Shown in pieces: positions 39,228 through 48,375 of a stretch of DNA of 64,000 nt; within the stretch, counting starts at the first letter, position 1; each line of letters opens with the position of its first letter. The translations under genes and the position numbers were made by a program. The notes under the pieces are model-generated. The model saw nothing but the letters and a program-made list of their open reading frames with translations, searched no databases and had not been told where the DNA came from. The stretch is taken from contig NZ_JAOQJK010000002.1 of assembly GCF_025567045.1 (NCBI RefSeq), positions 434,001 through 498,000 of the forward strand. The letters run 5' to 3'. Origin of the DNA: Barnesiella propionica. GTDB taxonomy: Bacteria; Bacteroidota; Bacteroidia; Bacteroidales; Barnesiellaceae.

Positions 39228-40124
39228 ATGAAAAAGTTATCAATCATCATCACAAGTTTATTAGTCATTGGCATTTTAAACACCTATAGCAATGACAGGG
39301 CCATTTGCAATGTTAAAGGGAAAGTAAAATCGATAAATCTTAAAACTGCAATTGGCCATACACCGAGGAGTTCCCGATCTTCAGGTGAAACATTTGAAAC
39401 ATTCAAGTTTACAGAAGAAGGGGTATGGGATGAGTTAGCAAATCCTAAACAAGGCGTAAAGTTACAAGCAGAACGAGATATCAAAGGACGTTTAATAAAA
39501 GTGGATGCCTCCCAGAACTACGATAAAGGATATATCATGCAGTGGGAATATAACGACGATGGTACCGTGGCAAAATACATTTATCAAGATAACAACGGCT
39601 CTCTGACACACTATTATATTTACTCAAACAAGGTCATAGAGTCTGAATTTGTGTCCGGAAAACAAGGTGATGAACATAATGTTCTGCAAATCACATACGA
39701 TTATCTCGAAACAGACAAATATGGGAATTGGACAAAGCGAAAAGCGACAGTAAAGGACGATATAAGTACAAAAGAGTTTGATGAATCCTGCGAAATTACA
39801 TATTACGAAAATGCTCCCCAAGTTCCTATAAAACCGCCTTATTTCCACGGCGGTAATCAAAAAGTGCTATCTTTCTATATGTCTGAATACTTGAATTATC
39901 CCAAAGATGCACGTAAAGCCGGCAAATCGGGAAAAGTTGTCATAAAATTCACGGTTGAAACGGATGGGAGAATTACCAACCCTGTTGTGGAACGTAGCAT
40001 TTACCCCAGCTTAGATGCCGAAGCAATACGTTTCGTCAAACTTCTGCCAAAAATGAATCCTGCGATGCAAGGCAACACGCCTGTAAAATCAACATTCAGA
40101 CTACCAATTAATTTCACACTATGA
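39228..40124 (+). CDS. TonB C-terminal domain protein with YGNWT-type region
   Basis: A 298-residue exported protein with a signal peptide (MKKLSIIITSLLVIGILNTY). Residues about 110-190 have RHS/YD-like phrases (YDYLETDKYGNWTKRKATV). Residues about 205-298 form a TonB C-terminal domain (YPKDARKAGKSGKVVIKF, GRITNPVVERSIYPSLDAEA, PVKSTFRLPINF). TonB C-terminal domains bind the TonB box of outer-membrane receptors, but this protein lacks a separate N-terminal transmembrane-plus-proline linker like TonB itself. It overlaps the next gene by 4 bases. Function not known. Confidence 0.75.
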   Translation: MKKLSIIITSLLVIGILNTYSNDRAICNVKGKVKSINLKTAIGHTPRSSRSSGETFETFKFTEEGVWDELANPKQGVKLQAERDIKGRLIKVDASQNYDKGYIMQWEYNDDGTVAKYIYQDNNGSLTHYYIYSNKVIESEFVSGKQGDEHNVLQITYDYLETDKYGNWTKRKATVKDDISTKEFDESCEITYYENAPQVPIKPPYFHGGNQKVLSFYMSEYLNYPKDARKAGKSGKVVIKFTVETDGRITNPVVERSIYPSLDAEAIRFVKLLPKMNPAMQGNTPVKSTFRLPINFTL

Positions 40125-41608
40125 AAACTACTCACCTACTAGCGACTATTATTATTGTATTATTGTCGGCCTGTTCAGGCGATAACAATAATAACCGCAC
40201 AATATTTACCCCTATAACCTATTATTTTAACCCGGTAGGTAATGCTGTTTCCGTTGAAAATGGCTCTTCAATGATAGATTATTTACCTGATTTTATAAAC
40301 TATCCAAATGATTTGGCAAAATATGGACTACGCGGACCGGTTTACTCTGTAGATATAAGCTCAATCCCGGCCAGCAAAGGCGATGGATGGTTTACGATGT
40401 ACTATGACAAGAACGGTAATCTTGAAATCCAAAAATGGGGCATGAATGAAAATTTTCGATACGGAGAAAGCTACAATTTGGACTATACTGAAACCGGATA
40501 TCTCCAGGATATGTACAGCACTCGCTCAAACCATCGGAACTCTGACCGGTACGCATATTCCGATGGAAAACTAATATACAGGATAAGAGGCGATTATTAC
40601 CGAAAATATGATTGGGGAGTCAATAAAAGTGGAGAAACAGTGCCTCGCAAAGTCACTACTTATAAAAGAAATCCACAGTATATTCAAGGCCTTCCGGCTA
40701 TCGACCTCACTTTTACAAATAGCGAACAAGATTATTCCGACTGGGAAATCGATTCTCTCACATATTGGATTCCATTTCTTTATGGCATGGTAACGGATAA
40801 AGCCAAGAGCAAATGCCTATACACCGGTCCTTTGCTTTCAAGCATGGACACTGAATATACGTTAAGAAAAAATATGCATAAATATGACAAACTCTATGGC
40901 CATTCCGAATTTCATTATAATGAAAATAATGATTTGTCATCCTATGAGTTTGTTCTTCGTTCAGACCCTAACGATATATCAAAATATATATTAAAAAAAA
41001 GCCTCTATTTTTATTATCAATACGATGAATATGGTAATTGGACTGAGCGTAAAATTACAGGTACTGATGATGATACACCTTTTGAACTCAACACTTACCG
41101 CGAGATAATCTACTATTCCAAAGAAGATTTGGCTTCAATCAAGCGTGAAGAACAACAGATGATAAATAAGCCATTCAAGGGTTACTGGCAATATGAATTT
41201 CACAACGAAATGGATTATGACTATTATGAACTTTATATCAATTTCTACGACAAGGATATTGAGGCTTTTGGCCGAAGTAATACGTTAGGTTTTTTCAGAG
41301 TCTCAACTACTTCTCCTATCGTTATCGGCGAGATGACTACCGTTGATGAAATTACTGAAGCCAACATCAAGGGAAATGAGGCCGAAATAAAGTATATTTG
41401 TGGACGTACGGATGAAATACGCTCTGCAAAGCTGGTATTTAACCCCAAAGACAAAACTATAACATTTGTAGACGGAGAACTCATCGAAGAAAACACTAAG
41501 TTGGACTTCGATCCTAATGAATATCCATCCGACTTCGAATTCAACCGTCTTGAGCCGACAGAGCAAAAAATGTTCTACGTTCGTCGCATACCTATTCTTC
41601 AATACTAA
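40121..41608 (+). CDS. Lipoprotein with YGNWT-type region, unknown function
   Basis: A 495-residue protein beginning with a lipoprotein signal peptide (MKTTHLLATIIIVLLSACSG, lipobox Cys near residue 18). It has long beta-rich regions and the phrase YDEYGNWTERKITG near residue 307, matching the YGNWT-R-K motif in the previous gene. The C-terminal third has the segment YYELYINFYDKDIEAFGRS. I do not recognise a family. It is the last gene of the cluster and is followed by a strong hairpin. Confidence 0.7.
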   Translation: MKTTHLLATIIIVLLSACSGDNNNNRTIFTPITYYFNPVGNAVSVENGSSMIDYLPDFINYPNDLAKYGLRGPVYSVDISSIPASKGDGWFTMYYDKNGNLEIQKWGMNENFRYGESYNLDYTETGYLQDMYSTRSNHRNSDRYAYSDGKLIYRIRGDYYRKYDWGVNKSGETVPRKVTTYKRNPQYIQGLPAIDLTFTNSEQDYSDWEIDSLTYWIPFLYGMVTDKAKSKCLYTGPLLSSMDTEYTLRKNMHKYDKLYGHSEFHYNENNDLSSYEFVLRSDPNDISKYILKKSLYFYYQYDEYGNWTERKITGTDDDTPFELNTYREIIYYSKEDLASIKREEQQMINKPFKGYWQYEFHNEMDYDYYELYINFYDKDIEAFGRSNTLGFFRVSTTSPIVIGEMTTVDEITEANIKGNEAEIKYICGRTDEIRSAKLVFNPKDKTITFVDGELIEENTKLDFDPNEYPSDFEFNRLEPTEQKMFYVRRIPILQY

Positions 41609-41639
41609 CAAATCAATAGAACTTTTTATATGCATTAAT

Positions 41640-41685
41640 AATCAAAGATGCGGTTTGGCTGTAATGGTAAACCGCATCTTTGATT
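41640..41685. terminator. Perfect 17-base hairpin after the lipoprotein cluster
   Basis: Arms at 41640-41656 and 41669-41685 are perfectly complementary over 17 bases (core AAAGATGCGGTTT) with a 12-base loop. It has no clear U-run on either strand. It separates the plus-strand cluster from the minus-strand metal set and may act as a bidirectional terminator. Confidence 0.6.
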
Positions 41686-41700
41686 CGAGATTCCACTTAC

Positions 41701-42018
41701 CTATTTCTTTTCTTTAATCGGCTGTGTTTCTATCTTTACAACTTTATATCCCAGTTTCTGTAAAGCTGCTTTTAATTGTTCTTCATCAGTCTTATCCGGA
41801 CGGTAAGTTATAATTACCGTCTGATTATCCAGACTCACTTCCAAATCTTTCACCCCCTTTTCATAAGCCATATTCTTCTCGATCTTTTGCTGGCAGGAAT
41901 GACAGCTCATCGTAACGGCAAAGCATACTTTCGTTTCATTTTTCGTATCTTTGGCATAGACACCCGAAACGATGACAAAATATAAAGCCAATACAGTCCA
42001 TAATTTTTTCATTTCCAT
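41701..42018 (-). CDS. Exported heavy-metal-associated (HMA) domain protein
   Basis: A 105-residue protein with a signal peptide (MKKLWTVLALYFVIVSGVYA, start at 42018 or 42012) and an HMA domain with the metal-binding motif VTMSCHSCQQK. The domain is like MerP or periplasmic copper chaperones. It binds Cu(I), Hg(II) or Zn. It stands 25 bases after a TonB receptor in the same direction, so it may pass metal from the outer membrane. Whether it is copper or another soft metal is inference. Confidence 0.85.
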   Translation of the reverse strand: MEMKKLWTVLALYFVIVSGVYAKDTKNETKVCFAVTMSCHSCQQKIEKNMAYEKGVKDLEVSLDNQTVIITYRPDKTDEEQLKAALQKLGYKVVKIETQPIKEKK

Positions 42019-42043
42019 CTTTATCTATTTTTAAATTAGCAAA

Positions 42044-44266
42044 TTAATATTTAGGTATATTCCAACGTATTCCAACATAAAATTTCGCACCATGCACCGG
42101 AGCATATATCATGGATGCATCAAAATGTGCCCCCCAGGGATTGGACGCATCTATAATCGGATTTTTCTGTTTATAATTAGTGAGATTTTCTCCTCCGGCA
42201 TAAACAGACCATGTTCTGAAATTTTTGGTTACTTGGGCATTCAGCAAAATATATGCTTTGTAATTTTTCTTCCAACGTAGAGACTCGTCTGCAACATTCA
42301 TATCAGGATCTGGCATTCTCCCGGGTCCATTAACCGCCGCGGTCAAATCAAACTGCCATTTTTTTAATCTTGTCTGATAAGAGGCAGTAGCCATTGCTTT
42401 ATAACGGCTGGTCAGCGGTTTCTCTCTTAAAACTCCGGAATACGTAGTTTTTACATCGGTAAACCTGAATGCACCGGTAAAAGTGAATCCCCTGAAAAAC
42501 GGATATGACATTTCTAACTGGGCACTCTGTGCATAAGACCGTCCCTCCAGATTATAGAAACGCACTTCATGAGCTTGTTCAAGATCTGCAACTACTTGTT
42601 TTATGAACCGGGTATAATACCAATCCAGATTTACAGACAAATTTTTTCCTCCAATTTCAAGATTAGAAGATAAGTTTGCCCCAAAATTCCAGGCTTCTTC
42701 CCAACGATTCAAATCTGGAGATATGACAAACTGGCGGTTACTTGCCAATAAATAACTGTTTTCCACCCATTCGTTCACTGGCCGGTAACCTTTTCCGGCA
42801 GAGGCTCTAAAGGTAAGAAACGGCGCAATATCATATTTAAGATGTAAACGTGGAGTAACAAAAAAACCATATATATTATGATAATCTCCCCGCAAACCTA
42901 ATAATACGACAAATTCATCATTTCTATTATAAGTATATTGCACATAAGCTCCCGGAGTACTCTCGGTCCTTCTCAGCCATGGAAATACACTTTCTTCGTT
43001 TATCTTTTCACCATATCGCTCCTTATAACCATCGTAATTGAAACTCAAACCGGAGCTAAAGTGATGTTGCCTGGTAAACTCCGTTTCATATAAAAGACTC
43101 GCATACATATTACCATGATTTACGTCATAGATACGATATCCGTATAAAGACCTTTGATCATGTATCGATCCGGAAAGAATAAGTGCAAAACTGGAGTTTT
43201 TCAGGGGATCCAATATATAACCGTTTTTCGTATAAATATTACCTCTCCATGTCTCTATATTCACTTTATACAATTCGGCAGACAAATCATCGTTGTGTCC
43301 GGACTCACCACTTATCCGATCTTCAAACATTCCATTTAAAACGGTCTGGGATATCCATTTATCAGATTTAAAATACCAACGATTCAACAAATTCACCTGC
43401 TCGGTTTTCGGCAAATCTAAAAAGCCGTCGTGATTTGAATCATGCCCCTGCTTATCATTCGAATAATGAACCATAAGCCCGACACCCAGATTTTCCCGGA
43501 TCATATAATTACCATCTCCGTTAAATTCAATACGCCCGTTATCTGCGGCAAAAAGATTGAGTGTAAGCGGATCAGAATTCTGAGGCTTCTTATATTCAAT
43601 ATTAATTTGTCCGGTCAATGCTTCATAACCGTTTTTTACCGAAGAAGTTCCCTTTGAAACCTGAATACTTTCCATCCAGGGTCCCGGAACATAATTTAAT
43701 CCGTACAAACCGGCGGCTCCCCTGAAGTGGGGAACTTGTTCCGTAAGCATCTGAACATATGTGCCCGAAAGTCCTAATAAACGTATTTGTCGCGCGCCGG
43801 TAACAGCATCGCTATAAGATACATCGACGGAAGGGTTTGTCGTAAAACTTTCGGCCAGATTACAGCAGGCAGCCCGGCCCAGCTCTTCCCGGTTTATTTT
43901 CTGAGTCTGTATAGTTTCCACGCGAGAATGTAACAAACCAACCGACCGATGAGTTACCACCACTTCTTCCAGAGCAGCTCCCCCGGACAGTATAATCTCT
44001 TCAAATTTACTATTTACTTTTATTTCGATCGTATCGGTATTATACCCGATGTAACTTACAATCAATTTAGTATCGGATGTGGCACGGGGTATGGAAAAAC
44101 GACCATCTTCACCAGAGACTCCCCCACTACTCTTTCCTATCCAGCGTAGATTGGCTCCGATTATAATTTCGCCGGAATTATCCTTCACTATTCCAGATAA
44201 TTCACCGGCATATAAAATACATGGACTTAGTATTATGAAAAATACAATTAAGAAATTTCTTAACAT
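42044..44266 (-). CDS. TonB-dependent receptor, probably metal-related
   Basis: A 740-residue outer-membrane receptor. After the signal peptide (MLRNFLIVFFIILSPCILYA) comes a carboxypeptidase-like regulatory domain (SGIVKDNSGEIIIGANLRW), then the plug (AACCNLAESFTTNPSVDV) with TSSVKNGYEALTGQINIEYK, then a 22-strand-type barrel ending in KFYVGIRWNIPKY. The flanking HMA protein and Cys/His-rich exported protein suggest import of a metal or metal complex. The gene order in this set is receptor between the two small exported genes. Size is normal for the family. Confidence 0.88.
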   Translation of the reverse strand: MLRNFLIVFFIILSPCILYAGELSGIVKDNSGEIIIGANLRWIGKSSGGVSGEDGRFSIPRATSDTKLIVSYIGYNTDTIEIKVNSKFEEIILSGGAALEEVVVTHRSVGLLHSRVETIQTQKINREELGRAACCNLAESFTTNPSVDVSYSDAVTGARQIRLLGLSGTYVQMLTEQVPHFRGAAGLYGLNYVPGPWMESIQVSKGTSSVKNGYEALTGQINIEYKKPQNSDPLTLNLFAADNGRIEFNGDGNYMIRENLGVGLMVHYSNDKQGHDSNHDGFLDLPKTEQVNLLNRWYFKSDKWISQTVLNGMFEDRISGESGHNDDLSAELYKVNIETWRGNIYTKNGYILDPLKNSSFALILSGSIHDQRSLYGYRIYDVNHGNMYASLLYETEFTRQHHFSSGLSFNYDGYKERYGEKINEESVFPWLRRTESTPGAYVQYTYNRNDEFVVLLGLRGDYHNIYGFFVTPRLHLKYDIAPFLTFRASAGKGYRPVNEWVENSYLLASNRQFVISPDLNRWEEAWNFGANLSSNLEIGGKNLSVNLDWYYTRFIKQVVADLEQAHEVRFYNLEGRSYAQSAQLEMSYPFFRGFTFTGAFRFTDVKTTYSGVLREKPLTSRYKAMATASYQTRLKKWQFDLTAAVNGPGRMPDPDMNVADESLRWKKNYKAYILLNAQVTKNFRTWSVYAGGENLTNYKQKNPIIDASNPWGAHFDASMIYAPVHGAKFYVGIRWNIPKY

Positions 44267-44353
44267 AAATTTTAGTACTATTATTTTTTTGATTCAAACA
44301 TTAATTTATGAGCGGCAATAATTATCACCGACTTTCAAAAATTAAATTCGTTC

Positions 44354-44806
44354 TCAAATAATCAGTACCGAAATTTTAGAAAGTATGCCTCGTCCTCCTT
44401 TAACAACAGGAGAATTATCCGGAAAATCATAAATACAAGGGAGATATGGCAAAATATATTCGAGCAATATATTTACCGGTAAAGTAAATACCATATCGAA
44501 TGTAATATGCGGAACAGGCGAAGAATTCAGCAAAAACTGAAAAGACTCATAAGCAACAGAAACTAAACAGCAATCATCTTCCTGATACATATAGCAGAAG
44601 ACGGGATGATCCTCCTGTCCGCTGGCATCGCAGCATCCTTGCTGATGCTTTAGAGAAGTTTCCGACATCAGTACACTCCAAAATCCGTTCTCTTCGCATG
44701 TTTCACAACAATAGCTTACCTGACCGATACCTATTGTAGCTACCAATATCACACTCAGAACCAGCGACGTTATTATTTTGAAGAATAAAGATTTTGTTCC
44801 AATCAT
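44354..44806 (-). CDS. Small exported Cys/His-rich protein (HYC_CC_PP-like)
   Basis: A 150-residue protein with a hydrophobic N terminus (LFFKIITSLVLSVILVATIG) and clustered cysteines in SYCCETCEENG, QGCCDASGQ, HPVFCYMYQEDDCCLVSV. The Cys/His arrangement resembles the HYC_CC_PP type of Bacteroidota proteins that sit next to TonB receptors and HMA proteins, but I give that name with caution. It likely binds a soft metal such as copper. It is the first of the three-gene minus-strand set. A -7 box lies only 7 bases upstream, so translation may begin at or near the 5' end. Confidence 0.7.
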   Translation of the reverse strand: MIGTKSLFFKIITSLVLSVILVATIGIGQVSYCCETCEENGFWSVLMSETSLKHQQGCCDASGQEDHPVFCYMYQEDDCCLVSVAYESFQFLLNSSPVPHITFDMVFTLPVNILLEYILPYLPCIYDFPDNSPVVKGGRGILSKISVLII

Positions 44807-44813
44807 ACCGATA

Positions 44814-44821
44814 CAAAAATA
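44814..44821 (-). promoter_or_regulatory. -7 promoter box close to the start codon (possible leaderless transcript)
   Basis: Minus-strand TATTTTTG is an exact TAnnTTTG match and ends only 7 bases before the ATG at 44806. An in-frame stop lies just upstream at 44822-44824, so the start cannot be earlier. Transcription from this box would give an mRNA with almost no leader. Confidence 0.5.
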
Positions 44822-44894
44822 CTACATTTTTTTTAATGCACATCGTTTTTACCGAAATTAGCATCATTCCTTTCGCAATACCAAAAGAATCGAG

Positions 44895-44902
44895 TATATT
44901 TG
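44895..44902 (+). promoter_or_regulatory. -7 promoter box of the DUF3298 gene
   Basis: Plus-strand TATATTTG, an exact TAnnTTTG match, 25 bases before the start at 44928. Confidence 0.5.
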
Positions 44903-44927
44903 TATTAAATAATCAACAATTAAAAAT

Positions 44928-45806
44928 ATGCGTAAGCCAAGTATCTATACATCGATTATTGCCTTTATAGCAGTGATGGCGGTTTCTTGCAATACTAAAA
45001 ATAAAAACGATCAGACGGAGCAAGACAGTATATCCACCGACACGGTACGGTATGGAGAATCCACAGTAGAGATCAATAAACATCTTTTGAATAAACCGGA
45101 ATATCCGGCTTGCGAATTTACCGCAACTATAAGCTATCCCGAAAAATACAAAAACGATTCTATCCTGAAAATAATACAGAAAAAATTCGTATCATCTTGT
45201 TTCGGAGACGAATATGTACAATATTCACCCACCGAAGCACTGAAACAGTTTTCAGATTCTTATATAAAAAAATACGACACGTTAGAAGATGATCTTAAAA
45301 AAGGAATCGAAGAAAACAAAGGAAAATACAATGCTGACGACTTTATCTGGCTGAACTATGTGTATTCCGTAAACGCTGCTCCCATTTTTAATAACAATCT
45401 ATTTACCTGTTATTTTGTACAACAATATGAATATACAGGCGGGGCACACGGAATGACTACAACCACATACGAAGTCATTAACTTGGAGAATGGCAACCCT
45501 CTGACACTGGAAGACATATTCAATTCACAAGATTTCGAAAAGGTGAATAAAGTAATCTTATCTCAACTGCTTAAAGACCTCAGGATAACATCTCCTGCCC
45601 AACTGGTAGATGCAGGCTTTTTTGACCCAGACGGTATTACGGCAACAGAGAACTTCTATATTGACAATACCGGCGTCGTGTGGTTATATAATCCCTATGA
45701 AATAGCCTGCTACGCAGTAGGTTCAGTAAAAATACCCGTTCCTTACAATACGCTAAAACCATATATTAAACCGGACAGCCCGGTCATGAATATGATTGAA
45801 AATTGA
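44928..45806 (+). CDS. DUF3298/DUF4163-type lipoprotein
   Basis: A 292-residue exported protein with a lipoprotein signal (MRKPSIYTSIIAFIAVMAVSC). The C-terminal half carries the DUF3298 pattern (YEYTGGAHGMTTTTYEVINL, then NPLTLEDIFNSQDFEK). DUF3298 is found in the extracellular part of some anti-sigma proteins such as RsiV and in peptidoglycan-linked proteins, but here there is no anti-sigma domain. Function unknown. The next gene, rsmG, begins 6 bases later. Confidence 0.85.
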   Translation: MRKPSIYTSIIAFIAVMAVSCNTKNKNDQTEQDSISTDTVRYGESTVEINKHLLNKPEYPACEFTATISYPEKYKNDSILKIIQKKFVSSCFGDEYVQYSPTEALKQFSDSYIKKYDTLEDDLKKGIEENKGKYNADDFIWLNYVYSVNAAPIFNNNLFTCYFVQQYEYTGGAHGMTTTTYEVINLENGNPLTLEDIFNSQDFEKVNKVILSQLLKDLRITSPAQLVDAGFFDPDGITATENFYIDNTGVVWLYNPYEIACYAVGSVKIPVPYNTLKPYIKPDSPVMNMIEN

Positions 45807-45811
45807 TTTTT

Positions 45812-46438
45812 ATGCAATATATCGAAAAATATTTTCCTAAACTTACTGCCAAACAGAAAGAACAATTCGCTGCTTTAGGCGACCTATACACCGATTGGAA
45901 TGCTAAGATAAATGTAATATCCCGTAAAGATATAGAGAACCTGTATCTTCATCATATACTACATTCTCTCGCTATTTCCAAAGTAATACAGTTTACCGAT
46001 CACTCCGATTTGTTGGATGTAGGGACCGGAGGAGGTTTCCCCGGTATTCCTTTAGCCATCATGTTTCCCGAATGTCATTTTCATTTGGTCGACAGAATTG
46101 GTAAAAAAATAACGGTAGCAACAGAAGTTGCCAACAGTACAGGACTAACGAATGTTACATTCCGCCATTGCGGAGTAGAAGAAGAAAAAGGTAAATTTGA
46201 CTTTATAATAAGCCGGGCCGTTATGCCGCTTCCCGATCTGTTGAAACTGGTACGAAAAAACATTAAATCGGAACAAAAGAATGCACTGCCCAACGGACTT
46301 ATTTGTTTAAAAGGAGGAAATCTTGAAGGAGAAATACAACCTGTAAGAAACAGTGCTATTGTTTTCGATTTGAAAAGCGATTTTTCAGAAGATTTCTTCG
46401 AAACTAAAAAGGCCATATATGTGCCTATCAGAATATAA
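45812..46438 (+). CDS. rsmG: 16S rRNA (guanine527-N7)-methyltransferase
   Basis: A 208-residue SAM-dependent methyltransferase (GidB). The SAM motif is LLDVGTGGGFPGIPLAI near residue 68, and the active-site region FIISRAVMPLPDLLKL follows. It modifies G527 of 16S rRNA; loss gives low-level streptomycin resistance. The ATG at 45812 is preferred over a TTG at 45803 that would overlap the previous gene. It is followed by an MBL hydrolase with a 21-base gap. Confidence 0.95.
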   Translation: MQYIEKYFPKLTAKQKEQFAALGDLYTDWNAKINVISRKDIENLYLHHILHSLAISKVIQFTDHSDLLDVGTGGGFPGIPLAIMFPECHFHLVDRIGKKITVATEVANSTGLTNVTFRHCGVEEEKGKFDFIISRAVMPLPDLLKLVRKNIKSEQKNALPNGLICLKGGNLEGEIQPVRNSAIVFDLKSDFSEDFFETKKAIYVPIRI

Positions 46439-46459
46439 TAACCCGATAATTGTTCCATT

Positions 46460-47101
46460 ATGAGAATTCAACGGTTGGAATTTAACATGTTTCCCGTTAA
46501 CAGTTATATTGTTTGGGACGATAAAACAGGTGAAAGTGCAATTATCGATGCAGGCTGTTATTATCCGAAAGAACAGGAAACTCTTCTGCAATTTATACAG
46601 GAAAATAAATTACAGGTGAAATATCTGTTAGCAACTCACTTACATTTAGACCATAATTTCGGAAACCCTTTTACAGCCCGTACTTTCCATGTTCCATTAG
46701 AAGCCGCCAGGGAAGATGAATTCCTTTTAGCAAACATGCCGGAACAGGCAAATATGTTCGGTATTTCACTACCCGAATCCCCGATTCCTATCGGAAAATA
46801 CATTAAGGAAGGAGATACATTTATGCTGGGAAATGAAAGTTTAAATGCATTACACGTACCAGGACACTCACCGGGCAGCATGGTCTTTTATGCACCAGAT
46901 TCCGGTTTTGTAATATCCGGGGATACCTTATTCATGTCAAGCATAGGACGTGCCGACTTACCCGGCGGTAATTATGAACAACTTGTAAAAGCAATTAACG
47001 ATAAAATAATGACATTACCATCCGATACGGTAGTCTATCCGGGACATGGTCCGGAAACAAACGTTTATCGCGAAAAAAATTACAATCCGTTTTTGCAGTA
47101 A
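46460..47101 (+). CDS. MBL-fold metallo-hydrolase
   Basis: A 213-residue metallo-beta-lactamase-fold hydrolase similar to glyoxalase II. The metal ligands are in ATHLHLDHNFG near residue 60, HVPGHSPGS near 135, and ISGDTLFMSSIGRADLPGG near 155, with a final YPGHGPETN. Members act on thioesters such as S-lactoylglutathione or on other acyl substrates. It follows rsmG closely and is probably cotranscribed. The residues past the last motif are short, so the C-terminal domain of glyoxalase II is absent. Confidence 0.9.
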   Translation: MRIQRLEFNMFPVNSYIVWDDKTGESAIIDAGCYYPKEQETLLQFIQENKLQVKYLLATHLHLDHNFGNPFTARTFHVPLEAAREDEFLLANMPEQANMFGISLPESPIPIGKYIKEGDTFMLGNESLNALHVPGHSPGSMVFYAPDSGFVISGDTLFMSSIGRADLPGGNYEQLVKAINDKIMTLPSDTVVYPGHGPETNVYREKNYNPFLQ

Positions 47102-47270
47102 ATTATCAGTTCAGAAAATCGGAAAACAAAATCATTCAACAGCAGAAAAAAAGAGAATAAAATACCATAAAAGATATAGGATATTTTCTTTCCTTAATAG
47201 TTTTTTATGCCATAGAGCCTATTTAAGTCTATAAGATTTCACAAGGCTCCCGTAATAAAAAAGATATTTC

Positions 47271-48182
47271 ATGAAACAATTCTTCATTGCAATATTGATA
47301 ATCATATCGTCATCGGGACATGCCATTCAACCAGACAGGCAATATATAAGATATCCTCAAAATATGGGGCTTATTTATAAAGTATTAGACGTAAGAACAC
47401 CGGACAATTACAAAATAGAGACATGGTATTTTCCTGCACAAAAGATGCCGGATAAAAATTTTGGCAGCAACGAACTCCTGCCTTATAAAATTCAGGATAA
47501 GAAGAAACGTCCTACAATAATCATCAGTAACGGAGATTCCGGTAATATGTCTTATTACCAATTAATTTTAGCTATGCACTATACAGCAAGCGGATATAAT
47601 GTTGTAACTTTCGATTGGAGAGGATTTGGTACAAGCAGTGAATTTCCTATGGATCATAATTACTTTTGTTATACCGAAATGCTCACAGATTATAAGGCAG
47701 TAATCACAAGAGTAAGAGAAGAACCCGAAACTGATTCCAATAACATTTATCTTCTCGGCTGGTCAACAGGTGGTTATCTGTCAATGATTACAGCATATAA
47801 TAATCCATCAATAAAAGGATGTATTTTACGGGGTATCCCCTCTTCTTTTGAAGCTATTATTCCCATCATAAAAAATGAAACAGGAAAGAAAGATGAAAAT
47901 CTTTTAATACCAAAAGATTTTCCTGTCGGCAGTATGCCCCTTGCTATCGCTCCCCATTTTCACAAAGACATTATGCTCATAGTCGGTTCTGAGGATACCC
48001 GGACACCCGTGTCGATGTCTAAAGAAATATTTGATAAATTACCGGCTGACATCATTAAAGAGATATGGATCGCCCATGGAGCCAAACATGGAGGAAAATA
48101 TGCTCCGGAATTTATGTATCTAAACGATTTTATATCGAACACCACTCAGTTTTTACAAAAATCCCTATCAAATAATTTCTAA
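47271..48182 (+). CDS. Exported alpha/beta hydrolase
   Basis: A 303-residue protein with a short N-terminal signal (MKQFFIAILIIISSSGHA). The alpha/beta hydrolase nucleophile elbow is LLGWSTGGYLSMI near residue 163. The catalytic Asp is likely in VGSEDTRTPVSM and the His in GAKHGGKYA. Substrate unknown; lipase, esterase or peptidase activity possible. It stands 169 bases after the MBL gene; I see no promoter box in that gap. Confidence 0.82.
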   Translation: MKQFFIAILIIISSSGHAIQPDRQYIRYPQNMGLIYKVLDVRTPDNYKIETWYFPAQKMPDKNFGSNELLPYKIQDKKKRPTIIISNGDSGNMSYYQLILAMHYTASGYNVVTFDWRGFGTSSEFPMDHNYFCYTEMLTDYKAVITRVREEPETDSNNIYLLGWSTGGYLSMITAYNNPSIKGCILRGIPSSFEAIIPIIKNETGKKDENLLIPKDFPVGSMPLAIAPHFHKDIMLIVGSEDTRTPVSMSKEIFDKLPADIIKEIWIAHGAKHGGKYAPEFMYLNDFISNTTQFLQKSLSNNF

Positions 48183-48375
48183 TCAGAAAGGAAAATCCCC
48201 TTTCCGTTCGTCAGGGTATTTTTCATCTAAAGAGATACAAAATAAAAACTACATACTTCGAACATACAGTAAATTAAAGAAAAAATATATATCAATATAA
48301 CAAATTACCCAAAACATTGTCTTTTCCAATAAATAGAATCGCAATTACAACTGCCTCCAAGTTAAAAAAACGGCT

